DNA of 64,000 nt from Rhytidiadelphus loreus (Eukaryota; Streptophyta; Bryopsida; Hypnales; Hylocomiaceae). Shown here in pieces: positions 1-13,423 of this stretch. Position 1 is the first letter of the stretch; each line of letters opens with the position of its first letter. The stretch spans positions 18,766,760-18,830,759 of the forward strand of contig OX344762.1 of the NCBI GenBank assembly GCA_947034895.1, given 5' to 3'. Below the pieces are notes generated by a model. It did no database searches and was not told the origin of the DNA. It saw nothing but the letters and a program-made list of their open reading frames with translations. The translations under genes and the position numbers were made by a program.

Positions 1-1449
<1,449 letters not shown>

Positions 1450-1650
1450 GTTGCTAAGCCCTGTCTCGGAACCCTCAAAGAATGGCAGCAACCTTCCGCG
1501 ACGAAATGGCAGTCTACCCACCCTCACTGCGCAACCGAGGAATAGATACCCAATGTGGAATCGTGCCCTCAGCACCTCTCGCGGAGGATCCCGGGTACAG
1601 AATGCAAAGAGGAAGGAATGTTGAGGGCAGAATGGGAGCCGGAGTGAGGA

Positions 1651-1657
1651 TATAATA
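1651..1657 (-). promoter_or_regulatory. Candidate TATA box of the KARI gene
   Basis: On the minus strand the sequence reads CCCTATTATATCC about 200 bases before the KARI start codon, a normal distance for a plant TATA element plus 5' leader. No experimental start is visible, so this is only positional inference. Confidence 0.4.
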
Positions 1658-3081
1658 GGGCTCGGGGTTTAGAACCGCCTTGGGGCACAAGTCGCTGCGT
1701 CACACAAGGAAGGAGGGGCTCGAGAACTGCTGTCCATAGATTGAACGCTGCAGAAGATCGACGGCACGTAGCTTTTGCGTAGTGGGCACTCCGTGGGAAC
1801 ACGCTGTTTTTGGCTTGGGAACACAAATGGAGTGACCATTGCACTAGGGAGTATCTATACAACCGGAAGAGGGGCAGAAGGTCCTCCCCAATGAGATTTG
1901 CAACCCGTATACGAGGAAGAGAGTTGCAAGCTCAAGTGACTTTGAGATGCATATACGGCGCCCGTGTCCAGATGCAAATACTCCGTATAACTTAATAGTT
2001 CCTGACTTGCTGTACAGAGTACACGAATACCGGTGGTGACTTTACAGTGCCACATATTCTTGGGAAGCTGATCCTTGAAAAAAGGAATCCAGATTCTTTT
2101 CGTCCTTGTGGAGCTGCCACAACACCATTTGAAAGGAATCGAGATTTTTTCACTGTTTAGTAGCTGCTTGAAACACCCTTGAAGAAGGATTCCCAATTCC
2201 TTTACTATTACGGAGCTGCCTCTACTAATACGTCTAGAACAGGAATCCAGAATTGCAGATTCTTTTTGTGCACAGTCATGAGCTCATCCCAAGTGGGAGG
2301 TACCAATAGCTACAGAAATAACGCAAAGCGCTTACCACTCACTTCATACCAGGCATGCACAGCATTGCTCCCTAGTTCCTACTATAACGTCGGACGTTCT
2401 TGCAACCCACTGTGAATAATAGATTCTTCTCAAACCCCAAAGAATGTTCCAGGGGTCTCCAGGAAGAGTGACTGATGAATAGCCTATTACATGCTGCACT
2501 ACTAAAACCCGTCAAATACCAACACATTGTGTAGACCAGGTATAAATTTATTTATTTCAGAGAGAATACATCGCAGTAGCTACGTACACGAGAACAAGAC
2601 TCCAGCTCAACTTCTGTGGTATCCAGAAGCGTATTATTCCTTTATTTCCTCCAGGGCTCTTCATGGCCTGAAAGCTAAGAAAGAATCCCTCTCATGGATA
2701 ATTGGCTCGAAACTCTTCAATTACTCTTTCAAAACTCCTGCGCTATCAAAATTATCCAGTGCCTCAATTCAGTCCGGTGATAACTCCAGCAGATTGATAT
2801 TTCCGCGACTGAGGCCGGGGCAAAATGATCCCACGTCCAAATAGATCGCATGAAAAGTGATAAAACGGGTAGCAGCAACAAGTTTCCTGGATGTATCAGC
2901 CCAAAGAAATCTACCATGTCGACTCACTACAGCACCTTAAAGTGGTTCTCTTACACCCAAAGATGAAGTGACATCTCTCAATCTACCTCAAAATTGTCTA
3001 AACTAACCTTCCCTAAATCAAAATACAAACCACCAGCGGAACGGTAACACAAAAATATCATCCCGTATGGCAACCAAAACA
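1658..3081. other. Intergenic region between KARI promoter and DiT1 3' end
   Basis: Nothing protein-coding recognised. Between about 2040 and 2270 a degenerate motif (variants of GGAATCCAGATTCTTTT and GGAGCTGCC) recurs two to three times, suggesting an old local duplication. The part adjoining 3081 should hold the DiT1 3' untranslated region. Confidence 0.5.
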
Positions 3082-5683
3082 CTACCACAGGCCCAAAAAC
3101 TTCCACCATACACCACCCACTCCCAGCCAGATGATGATGTTCACCACGCTGCACAGAAAACCGTAACCCCACCACTCAGACAGGGGAACGTAACCTGCGC
3201 CGTAAAAAACGGGAGCCGAACCGATGCCGTAGTGGGTCAAACCCCCCATCAGATTCGAAAGGAAAGACAAAACCAAAGCTCCGAACAGCGGGGGAGTGCC
3301 CAGAGCCGTCGATACCGAAAGGAACGCAGTGAACATCGCTCCAATGTGAGCGGCCCCGCTCGCAAAGAAGTAGTGAGTGTAGAAGTACAGCAACACCAAA
3401 ATTCCGAAAGAAGCTTGCCAGGCCAGGCCAAGCCCTCCAACCACCTGACAAAAACATCAGGCGAAACAAAAAACTCAACCTTCAGACACAATCAACCAAT
3501 AATGTCCAACACTAGAAATGATTCCACAGACACCAACACTACGACATACTTCACTCCTGTAATTCAATACACTCAGTGCCACAAAAACCTCACTTACACA
3601 CCCGCATTCCACCCAACCCACACCAACAGCATCCAAAAAACTCGTGCAACCTAGCAATGCAGCTGCCGAATATCAAGGTTCGGTCTGGACGTTACCTTCA
3701 CAACATTCTGGCTGAACCAGGCGATCAATCCGTACTTGTTCAAGTAACCCGCCATGGCAATCAGCGCAGCGAACCAAGTCAGGGTGTCCCAAGCAACGGA
3801 CTCGGCCAAGCACTCCTTCCACGTAACCACACCGGTCGTCAGAAGAACCGACAGGCCCAGAATGGCAGCAGAAACAGCATCCACGCCCAAAACGCTTCCG
3901 AAGATCCAAAGACCAACCTGGGAAAAAGTACACAATAATCCAGATTTCATTAGCTACAACGAAATCCATGAATCGGGTACAAACTTCAATCCGGACAAAA
4001 TGATTCGGAAAGAAAACAACTTCGGACAACGTCCACTGAAGATAATCCTCCACAAAGCGAGTTGCTTGAAACATGAATTTGAATGTGCCCTAATGCACAA
4101 AATAAACAATCGGCGGGGAACACATGAATGCCATGAAACAAAGTGGAACCTATCAGATCACTCACTTTCCTGAAAGATGCAGGTAAAAGACCTAGTAAAT
4201 TAAAAATATCATAAGCTTACCCAAGATCTTCTGCTATAATTATCATAAAAATGTACACATTCTAGATATTGCAGCACTAAGGGGCAAATATCCCAGCACA
4301 CCAAATGGAATTTGGAATTTGTTAAGAGTCACGGATTTACAGACTACACTACAGATCTACAGAAGCAAGGAAACCAAACCAAAACATCATCGATGGAAGC
4401 ACACACAAACGTTGCAAGGCACTTCTCACGGAAATAATGCAACATCACAGGCACTCGAAAATAAAAGGAACGACGGAGAAACGTAACCTAATAAACCTAG
4501 AAAGAAAAACCTTGACGTTGGCGTGCAAACGTACCGTGGCGACCAGGGTGACGGCCATGATCTTCTCGTTCTTTGACATAGGACCCATTTTCGACAAATT
4601 CTCCTCAGCAAGACGAGGCGCGTCAGGGCTGCTCTTCACCTCAGGAGGGTAGATCACGTACAGCAAAGCAGGAATCACCAGCAAAGAAATCACGCCCGGA
4701 ACGGACGCCGCCACCGCCCAGTCCGTCCAACTGATCGTCTGACCGATCGCACTCATCGCCAGGTTCACGCTCAAAGGGTTCGCCGCCATCGCCGTCAAAA
4801 ACATCGCCGAAGTGATCACAGATGTCTGAAAGCAAGTCAGCATCAGCCAAGAACCCAACTTACGCTCCGTCCCGTCGCCCGTCCTGCTCCCGCACGCCAG
4901 GCAAAGCGCCTTCACCAAAGGAAGGAAGATCCCGCCCGCGCGAGCCGAAACCGAAGGAATCGCAGGCGCCAAAAAAGCCTCCGCGAACACCAGGCTGTAC
5001 CCCAGACCCAAAGACGTCTTCCCGAACAGCTTCACGAATTGGTACGCCACGCGGTTGCCCAGACCCGTCTTGATGAACCCCTTCGCGAAGAAAAACGCGA
5101 GCGCGATCAGCCAAGGGATCGGATCGCCGAACGCGCTGAACGCCGCCGCGAACGTCAGCGTCTTCGTCAACACCGCCGCGCCCAAACCCATCAACGCCAC
5201 GGCTCCCAAAGGAAGCGGCTGCGTGATGATGCCCACCACCGTCGCCAGGAAAATCGAAAGCAGCTGCCACGCATTCTTCGTCACCCCCGTCGGCACGGGG
5301 ATGAGCCACACCAGCACGCCCACGGCGATCGACGCCGCCAGAGGCTTCAGCGCCGCGCCCTGCCAAGGCTCCTCCTTCTTGGGCGCGGGCGCCGCGGGCA
5401 CGGCCGCCGCGGCTGCGTCCACGCGCACCACGGATCCGCCCCGATGGCTCCCGCGCTGCTGCAACGCAATGGCGCCCTTCCCCAGCAGCGACGACGCTCC
5501 ATGTTCGCCCCCGAAGAACAACCCCCTCGCCGGAGCCTCCCAATTCAGTCCCCTCGCACTCTTCCGGGCTCGCAAGCCCTGGCACGCGACCCGGCAGCGC
5601 GACGACGTCGTAGTTGCGACAGACATGGAGGGGCATCGTAGCAGCCCGTGGGAATGCACAGCTGCCGCGGCCATGGTCGCCAT
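3082..5683 (-). CDS. DiT1: Chloroplast 2-oxoglutarate/malate translocator (dicarboxylate transporter 1)
   Basis: Inner-envelope transporter that exchanges malate for 2-oxoglutarate, linking ammonia assimilation and photorespiration. Three exons in phase 0: 5683-4535, 3917-3696 and 3444-3082, with canonical GT/AG borders (donors GTACGT and GTAACG), giving about 577 residues, close to the usual ~570. Residues 1-90 are an Ala/Ser/Arg-rich transit peptide. The body is very hydrophobic with about a dozen membrane segments and SODiT1 hallmarks such as KNAWQLLSIFLATVVGIITQ, AFGDPIPWLIALAFFFAKGF, FLAPAIPSVSARAGGIFLP, FYTHYFFASGAAHIGAMFTA and MGGLTHYGIGSAPVFYG. The chosen ATG (5683) begins MATMAAAAVHSHG. 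An in-frame ATG at 5950 abuts the candidate TATA box and would give an atypical N-terminus, so I rejected it. The coding GC content is much higher than the surroundings. It lies in the same orientation as KARI. Confidence 0.95.
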
Positions 5684-5950
5684 CGCTGCCGCCAGCGAGC
5701 CGCGATTCCAATGCCAACTGAAAACCCAAGCGGGAGTGCACGAGATCGTGCGGTGAAACTCTACGGATGCTGCAGCAACAGCAGCAGCACAATGGCAATG
5801 GGAAGCAGCGAGGTCCACATCGAGCGATGGGAACGCGAAGAGGCGATGAGCGAAGTCACGGGAACTCCGGGCGACGGACCTGGGCGCTGCAGGTTGGCAC
5901 GTCCTGCAATATTCTAACTTATGATACTGACGGTAGATGCCTGCGAACAT

Positions 5951-5957
5951 TATATAT
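5951..5957 (-). promoter_or_regulatory. Candidate TATA box of the DiT1 gene
   Basis: The minus strand reads CCATATATAATG some 265 bases before the chosen DiT1 start. CAG-rich triplets follow in the leader (around 5760-5790). Confidence 0.45.
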
Positions 5958-5959
5958 GG

Positions 5960-6597
5960 ACGGCTCACATTTCATGTGGCTTTTCATTTGTTTATTGGCT
6001 ATGGACTGGAGGCTTTGCGTTAACAGAAGCTACGCTTAAGGTAAACCAGACTATGACATGCAAAAGATCCAGTTGAGACTGACACCTAGGGAATAATCTA
6101 TTAAAGTTTTGCATCAACCCATTAGAATTTTTTTTATTAATGGAGATTTGGGTTAAGTTAATGCCGCAATCAATGTTTGCGGATGATGGTGATGAAGTGA
6201 TTAGTGAAGGTTGCTTTAAGGTAGGTGGCTCTAAAACAGACCCGTCTCTAAAAGCGATCTGGCTGCAGAGGTACATTCTGCTTTCTTCGATGTACCAAAG
6301 ACATACATTTCACGAGGGGGTCGCTTTTAGAACCACTGCATTTCAAACTTCAAAAATTCATAATTAATTCCACAGAGATCCAAAAAATATGAAACGACTT
6401 GGGTTGGATGCCAATTCCATTTTTCTTCTTATGAAAAATTACTGAAATTTGTTTCATGAATGTTAGCTTCCTCCAAAATGCAATCAGCTCTTAAAGGGTC
6501 GCTTTTAGAGCATCCTACCTTACATCTAAGCTTGAAGGTCAGACCAATTTCCCCTTGAAGTCAATTGCACAAAATTTCAGCTTCTTTCAAACTTAAC
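5960..6597. repeat. AT-rich spacer with inverted/direct copies of a TCGCTTTTAGA motif
   Basis: No gene seen. TCTAAAAGCGA near 6247 is the inverse of GGGTCGCTTTTAGA, which occurs near 6318 and again near 6496. The arrangement suggests remnants of a short inverted-repeat element. Confidence 0.4.
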
Positions 6598-6803
6598 CCC
6601 TTAATGCCTCGATCCTTTTTCAAACTTTGGGACATTTTTGCTTATATCTTTCTACAAAAATATAATTTACTACAATTTTATGAAATGGGTCATTAAGGAA
6701 GGTTGTCTTTTCAAGATTCAAGTGTTACATTGGAAGTTTGTTAGACTAAGCAACGCCTCCAAGCCCTCTATTCATTGTCCACAATATGGACGTCAGAGCA
6801 CTT
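6598..6803 (+). repeat. Dispersed ~205-bp repeat, copy A
   Basis: Diverged but clearly alignable with 31018-31238. Shared blocks in the same order include TTAATG, ACATTTTTGCTTA, ATTTACNA, AAGATTCAAGTGTTACATT against AAGACTTAAGTGCTACATT, and ATTGTCCACAATAT followed by GGACGTC or AGACGTC. No coding potential seen. Its right end is interrupted by the Tourist-like pair. Confidence 0.65.
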
Positions 6804-6806
6804 TAA

Positions 6807-7069
6807 GAGCATCCCCACCAATGTGTTCTCTATCCCCAAAGTTGGGACCTCAAACTAGTCAACCTTGACTTTATAGAGATGAGACCTCGCGAGTTCTCTA
6901 TATGAGCTCCAATATAGGGAATTGGGCCCAATTTTTACCGAGTTCTCTATAAATTTGGGGTAGAGATCTTGTTTCGAGACCGGTGCACGCAAGCTTCTAT
7001 ATTCCCATCCCCATCTGAGGTCCTCTCCCTAAATTTTTAGAAATACAGAACACGTTGGTGGGGATGCTC
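6807..7069. mobile_element. Tourist-like MITE, copy 1
   Basis: A 263-bp non-coding element with terminal inverted repeats GAGCATCCCCACCA / TGGTGGGGATGCTC. Length, ends and TTA/TAA flanks are typical of PIF/Harbinger-derived MITEs. The left flank is TAA and the right TTA, so the duplication is imperfect here. Internal sequence includes a run of CTCTATA motifs. Confidence 0.8.
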
Positions 7070-7072
7070 TTA

Positions 7073-7335
7073 GAGCATCCCCACCATTTTGTTCTGTATC
7101 CCCAAAGTTGGGACCTCAATCCAGTCAACCTTGACTTTATAGGGATGGGACCTCGCGTGTTCTCTATATGAGCTTGAATATAGAGAATTGGGCCCAACTT
7201 TTACCGAGTTCTCTATAAATTTGGGGTAGAGATCTTGTTTATCGACTCGTGCGCGCAAGCTTCTGTATCCCCATCTCCATCTGAGGTCCTCTCCCTAAAT
7301 TTTTAGGGATACAAAACAGATTGGTGGGGATGCTC
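7073..7335. mobile_element. Tourist-like MITE, copy 2 (tandem to copy 1)
   Basis: Also exactly 263 bp, same orientation, very similar to copy 1, separated from it by only TTA. It is flanked by TTA on both sides (7070-7072 and 7336-7338), a perfect 3-bp target duplication for a PIF/Harbinger-type insertion. Confidence 0.85.
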
Positions 7336-7464
7336 TTAAGGATTAAGGCCATCCTCGGTTACTCATTAGAATAAGATTATAATCAGGGTCAATTCTCCCA
7401 TGTGTAAAGGCCTTCAGATCAAGAAGTTGGTCTAATTCTATAAAACCCAAAAAAATTCAGCCCC

Positions 7465-7496
<32 letters not shown>

Positions 7497-9671
7497 TTTA
7501 TTGCTATTTGGAACCAAGAAGGTTGTTTAGATTTCCTTATGATCCAATAGATTTTATTTGTTGAAAATAATAATATTTTATAAAATAAAATAAAAATTTA
7601 TTGAAATTTGACATTAGCCCTCAGACAAAGAATTGGACTTCCATTCTGAGAGCACCTAATTCATTGAGGTTGAGCCATGTCAAATCATGTCTTTTTTGAA
7701 TTAAAAATGCATTCCACCAAATTCGCCCTTATACTTGGTACAAAGTGGTTTGGACCAATTTCAACCATTTGTCTAATCAAAAGAAATGATTTTGGACCTT
7801 TTACACACTCACTTATACAACAAATTGGCTCAACCTGTGGATGTAAAACGCCCTTGATTATATTAGGAACTTCTACCTTTTAAGTATAAATTCATCACAA
7901 GAAGTGACTTTTGTAAACCTTCATGTTGTGGCTATGCTAAGAAATATTGTGATTGCTTTTGGTGAGTAAGATGACCATTATGGATACACTTTTTATTGGT
8001 TTGGAAGTAGTCTAAAGATTCTTTGGGGCCAATTGGGTAGGACACTTCAAAAATTCATAAAAAATTTATAACAAATTCATACTTTGTCAAAAAAATTCAA
8101 TTACTCTCACCATTTTTCATGTTTGTCTTTATAAGGGAAAAAAATTAATTTTTCAATAATATCAATAGGAAAAAACAATCATTTGACTTGTCATAGACTA
8201 ATTTACCTTATTGTGAGAAAGTTTGAGTAGTTATCTTACTTGAGAATAGAGACTTTATAAAGAATGAAAAAAATGAAAAAAGAGAGATTTTTCCTTCATC
8301 ACAATTCTAGATTCTTCATTCCACATTATTAGTGCTATAGGGACACAATTTCTCGCAGCATAGCTTCTTATTGGCTATAGACAAAAGGGAAAAGTATTTG
8401 CATTGACAAAATGCACATGTGAGAAAGTTTAAATTGGACTTTACTTGAAAAGTGATCCTATGCTACTTGGACAAAGCCTTGTAGCTAACTAATTAATTGC
8501 TTACTTTTAGAATAGCAATGCAAAAGCTATAGTGTTGATGCAAACTTTATTAAAAAGAGTGTCCAAGTGTCTTCTCATCTTTTAATGGAGCAAGTCATTT
8601 GCACACAATACACAATGACTATGAACATGTACACCCGTTCCTCTCCTACTTCCACTAAAATGATTGGTCTTTGTCCCTTATCACCCCATAGAAAGGCCAC
8701 ATTTGATTTCTAAAATCCTATCTCACCAAGAAAGAAAATGATAATATAGGATTGGTCATGATTTTTCAAATTTTGCTTTGACTTCCTTGGAAATTCTCAT
8801 AGCCATTCACTCAATTTACCTTAGTTGCACCACTCTCCACCACTGCCGACAATCTTTCTGTTGTGAACCATGAGGCTAAATTATTTTGGCCGTTTTTGTT
8901 TTGTTCATCCTACCTTCTCAATCTTTGCCTTCTTGTTTGACTGGCTTCATACTCTTCTCTTGTTGCCTTATTGCTTATGCCCCCATGGTTTTGTCATAGG
9001 GATTTTTTGCATTACTTTTTGCCTTGCGCTAATTGAATTGTCACCTCTACATACAATACCATGCCTCCATTGTTCTCTCATGCTCACTTTCTCCTCTTAC
9101 TAGGCCTCATTGGTGCTATGATCTTCTCATTGTTCTCTCTAATGTTGGTGTAGCTCGTTGTTGCCTTGTGTGTGTTTTGTTCTCCTTCTCATCTATTCAA
9201 TTTCTTTACCTTGTCATTTCTTTCAATTGGTTGTCATGAGTGGTGTACGAAGTGTAGTTTGACTTGGAAGTGATTCAAATGAATCCAAAATTTTCCTTCA
9301 TTGTACACTCAAGCTTAGTCGACATCATCAATTGATTTCAAAGGCAAAGCAAGAGGCAAAGCTTAAAATTCTCCATACAAAACTTTGTAGCAATGATGTA
9401 TTGCGATCTTTCTATGTACTAATCGGATTTGTAATCAAATCCGTTTGTACAAGAATTTGACCACTTTTGTATCCTATTGCCTTCATAGCCTCAAATTTGG
9501 TAGAATTGTTGAACTAATAATTGGCATTTTTCCATTCTAAAACTTTAAAAATCATGCTCCTTAAATCCAATGAGCCTTCATTCAAAATCCCTCACAATCT
9601 ATTTTTTCCTTCATTTTTATGTAAATATAAGAGGAATTTCATTCAACAAATGTTCTAAATCTCCTCCCTTA
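7336..9671. other. AT-rich gene-free region with (TTTC)n microsatellite
   Basis: A TTTC microsatellite occupies about 7465-7497. A short palindrome (ATCGGATTTG / CAAATCCGT) is at about 9422-9444. Open frames here are short, AT-driven and unrecognised; no gene called. Confidence 0.6.
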
Positions 9672-9675
9672 TCTA

Positions 9676-9700
9676 AACATCATATTCATTATTTTGGGAG
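9676..9700 (+). repeat. Left terminal inverted repeat of the giant element
   Basis: Identical over 25 bases to the reverse complement of 48286-48310. Its inner part, TTATTTTGGGAG, is also repeated in inverted form as CTCCCAAAATAA a few bases later (about 9711-9722), making a local hairpin present only at this end. TCTA precedes it. Confidence 0.85.
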
Positions 9701-9908
9701 ATTGAGGACCTCCCAAAATAACATTGTCTATTGTTGGGTCCTTTAAATGAAGTCGAATTGAAATGAACTTGAAATTGTGGAAACTAAAATTTCCAATTAT
9801 GTAAGACAATTTCCATTAAAATGATAGTTTCTTGTACTTTGGGAATCTCAAGCATTTATTGGTTGCTGTGATTACAGTCATTTTGGATTTAAATGCAAAA
9901 AATGGTCT

Positions 9909-10122
9909 GCATTGACCACCAAGTCATGAGCTGAATGGTTGGTTGGAAGGAGCTACCTATGTCATCCAGGTGGTCCAAGTTCGAATCTCATTGAACTCGT
10001 GTGAGCGGCTATGACATAGACATGACTTGGTGCTGCTAGTGAGCATAGCAAGCAGGAAAGTTGTAACCACCAACCGGCCCCCTACCAGAAATTGTGAAAA
10101 GTGCTTTACACGTTAACAAAAT
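9909..10122 (+). mobile_element. tRNA-derived SINE
   Basis: About 214 bp with RNA polymerase III promoter-like boxes: A box TGAGCTGAATGG near 9927-9938 and B box AGTTCGAATCTC at 9978-9989, a tRNA-like spacing. It is flanked by a near-perfect 12-bp direct repeat (AAAAAATGGTCT at 9897-9908 and AAAAAGTGGTCT at 10123-10134), which fits a target-site duplication. Inserted just inside the left end of the giant element. Confidence 0.75.
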
Positions 10123-10523
10123 AAAAAGTGGTCTTAGCCAATACCAATTTTTTGAACTCACATTACTTTTTTAAAAACATTGAGTTCCAGAACCAATTAA
10201 TACTGAAAAGAAACCAACATACATAATGCGCCACGAATAATATAATAAAAAATATATTAAATAAAAGAAATATTAAGTTCACTCACTCTTCAAGTGACTA
10301 CACACAAAATATTGAAGTACTTCTATATCAAATCTATGAAACTTAATCATAATATTCCAATCCACACCATCTATTCAACACAACACGCGTTAAATAATTA
10401 TATAAAATCGTCTACACTTATGCAATAGCATTACCATACCAAAAAACTAAACATATCGTCTATCAAACTTAAATTCAAACACTATCTTGGTGTCTTCGTA
10501 ATCCCCCATTAGTCCATTAGAGA

Positions 10524-13352
10524 TCAATCGGAAGTGTATGATGCCAAATTGTCATGGATGACTTCAATTTGAGCAGTAGGAATCTTAAGGACACACTCCA
10601 CTGTGTCCTTCTTCACCTTGGACCTCCATGCAGTGACAAGAGAGTTTGTGTCCTCCCATATGGGATCTTGCGTCTCATCCACTTTCCAACGTAGTCCTCT
10701 TACAGAATCCCAACTAGTGTAGAATTCTTGAACACTTCGGTCTCGCGAAGTGGGCCGAAAGTACTGAATTTGGATACAATTTGGATGCTCGGGATTAGTG
10801 AAAGGGTTAGATGAAGCCCTTGCAATCCATATAGGCTTCATATCAGCATCTGCTAGTCGAAGAGCAACAAAATAATGCTTCTGAACATCACACCCAACAC
10901 GGAAAGACGGCAATGGTTGATCGCGGCGTTGCCCTACGAAGGGATCATCCTTAGCAAACTCCTCACGAATCTCGCCATCATCATCAAGTTCATCCTCCTC
11001 TGCTGCCTCAACTCTAGTTGATGGCCAAAAGCCATCCATCAAAGTTTCATTTGGCACGATTGGCTCTATCAGACATGCTTTCACATTCCACCAATAGAAT
11101 ATCAAATGCTCAAATCGTCTTCTATACTCCAAACTCTCGTTGCATAATGCTTCCCAATATTTGATGAAACCGGATATGCCCTTAGAGATGTCTTCTATGC
11201 CCCGCATTGGAAGGTGGGCGACAGGTAGAGGCTCCCCACAAGGCCATAGACTACCTCCTTCAGAATCTTCTTTCCACAATTTGATCCCCCCTTCTTCAGG
11301 GAGCCAATCACTATCCGTGCAATACCTTTTGTACTTCATGATTGGAACACCCGAAGAGTTGAGGTAGAATTTAAATTGTTGAGCCTTTGTGTGGCCAACA
11401 AGTGCTTCGTCTCCATCCAGAATTGCACCTTCTATAAAGGCTTTGAAATCTGGTACCTCCTCAATCAAGTGAGGAATCGTAGGCACAGAATCCACATCCA
11501 TGAAAGACTTCATGAGGGATGGGATGGTAGGGAAGCTCTCTTTCTTCAACTGCATGCTCCATCTCCCAAACAAAGCATCTATGTCATCATGTGTATGGCC
11601 AACCAACATGAAACTCAGATACACCTCTTGAAAGATTTTCTTTGCAACTAGGAGTGACCAAAATGCAAAGACAAACCGGTTTTTGTTGTCTCCGGTGGCG
11701 TTGTCCATTTGAACATTGAGAACTGGAGGAAGAGAAGTCGCTGCAACAGGAACATCTGGCGCTGGTCGCAGGGATGATTGACAAATTTCTGATCCTTTCA
11801 ATACCGCTTCAAAGAGTGGAGCAGAGCATGATCCAACAAACAATTCTCGAGAGGAGTACTTTGGAGGGAGTTCTAGATCTCGCAAAAGCTTCGCTAAAGA
11901 ACCCACTGTGTAGTTCGAGTCGTGAAGGAAAATATCGAGTCCATAATGTGCGTAACGCACATCACCATGTCCATGTGCTATCATTCCGGTCATTGACACA
12001 GGCAACTTTGTCAGCCCATCAAGTTGCTTGCTCTTGTGGGAGAATACCGGTGATGCTGTCTTGGCATGATCCATTTTATCATGCATGATTGTTAAGCATT
12101 CGTGAGGGTATGCACTTGAGCTATATCGATTTGCATAGTACAAATCTCGGTGAGCCCGAGCACATGCATTATGTTTTTCCAGCTGCTTGTCCCACTTCTG
12201 TCGAGATCCAACTGGACATGCCCGCCTCATTGCATAAAATCTATCACAAACGGCACATCGAGCGAAGTTATCTCCAGGCTTCTTCACGCTGTACTCAAGA
12301 AAGTTCAATTTCCTGATTTTGCTTATGTTAGAAGGAGAGACTTTTCCCAATCCAAACACCGCATTTGCAGCGTTGATATCAGGAATTGTTTCTTTCCAAA
12401 GGAATGTGGCTGGCAGAACCTTGGAGACAACCTTCTCCCCAGATGGAAGGGTATGCGTGCGATGTGGCATATGGTCTGCTTCCTTCTCAAGCACACACCT
12501 CAATGTTGCACGGGCTTGTAGCGTATGCTTTCGAGCCTTCTGAGTCCCCACATTCCCGTGTGGTTGAGCTTGTTCACCTCTAACTGCATATCCTTGAAAC
12601 CGGTGGAAGGTGGATTCCGAGACACCTGCAATATGCCTCCATGCCGCCATGCAGACATCGATGCCTTCAAAAGTGACAACTCTCTTACCGAGAGCATCAC
12701 GGTGGACCTGTCGATGAACATCCAATTTCATGTGATAGCGGAACTCGAAGCTCATCTTATAGTACATTCGTTCACGAAAAGCTCGAATCTTCTCTCTAGG
12801 AAAAGGTTGCACACAATTCTTTGAGCAACAATCTTTGCTGGATACAAAATTGATAGATTCTGGCATGAGTAATTCGTTGGCTTTCACAGGTGCTTGAGGA
12901 ACGGACGGGTTCCTCAGAACGCTTGTGTATTGCCTTGCACCTGATGAAGAAGGCTGCAACAATCTCGCTTGACGTTTGTTGTACTCATCCTTGAGCTCGT
13001 GATCGTGTAGACTTGAACCATTCAGAAACACTTGTTTAATGGGCCATGCTCGAAGAGAATACCTCCAGTCCTTCGGAATGTCCTGAACGTTGAGGGACCT
13101 AGAGATGTGCACAGCTACAAGGGAATCACCCAGAGGGCCATCACCACCGACGACGAGATCGGAATTCACGTTGTGACAAATGCCCTCTCCCACTACAAGG
13201 CCGTTGATATTGTGCAAAGTCACAACTTTCGTACTCTAGGACAACCTAGGGATGCCATCGCAATCTGGAATGTCCATAATTTCTTCGGGAACATTTTCAA
13301 CCTCATCTAAGTCAGAGAGGTCATCCAGTAAAGGCTGAAGTGCCTCCTCCAT
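10524..13352 (-). pseudogene. Putative transposase with D..N...NKN / GHTHDDID core (DUF7869-like), one in-frame stop
   Basis: One open frame from ATG at 13352 to the stop at 10524, 942 codons, broken only by TAG at 13238-13236 (codon 39); after it 904 codons are uninterrupted. Visible order: acidic N-terminus; CCSKNC and basic segment (about 165-220); Cys-rich CAVCDRFYAMRRACP near 350-370; first acidic motif IMHDKMDH; QMDNATGDNKNRF; LVGHTHDDIDALFGRW; a C-terminal domain with IWIARASSNPF and YTSWDSVRGLRWKVD. The spaced Asp residues followed by NKN and GHTxxDID resemble the RNase-H-like core of proteins I know as DUF7869, widespread in plant and animal genomes and often transposon-borne. A catalytic DDD/E role is inference. 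Divergent from the ParB gene and preceded by the shared palindromes. It may translate from a downstream Met if the TAG is real. Confidence 0.7.
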
Positions 13353-13423
13353 AATGCCTGAACATTCATAAAAATGAATTAAAATTCATCAGTATGTTCA
13401 ATCAATTGAAAGTGTCCATGCAA

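Noticed and set aside
3067..3654. 195-codon plus-strand frame rich in Gln/Thr/His
   Set aside because: It is antisense to DiT1 exon 3 and the flanking intron; composition follows from the reverse complement.
4822..5756. Several plus- and minus-strand open frames over DiT1 exon 1 (including 312 and 233 codons)
   Set aside because: High GC removes stops in all frames; only one frame shows the transporter's conserved membrane segments.
8870..9239. Plus-strand frames with hydrophobic, Cys/Leu-rich translation
   Set aside because: Low-complexity pyrimidine-rich DNA gives this by chance; no start context, motif or splice partner.
9909..10122. A functional tRNA gene
   Set aside because: The boxes are tRNA-like but the region does not fold as a full cloverleaf by eye, and the flanking duplication points to a SINE.
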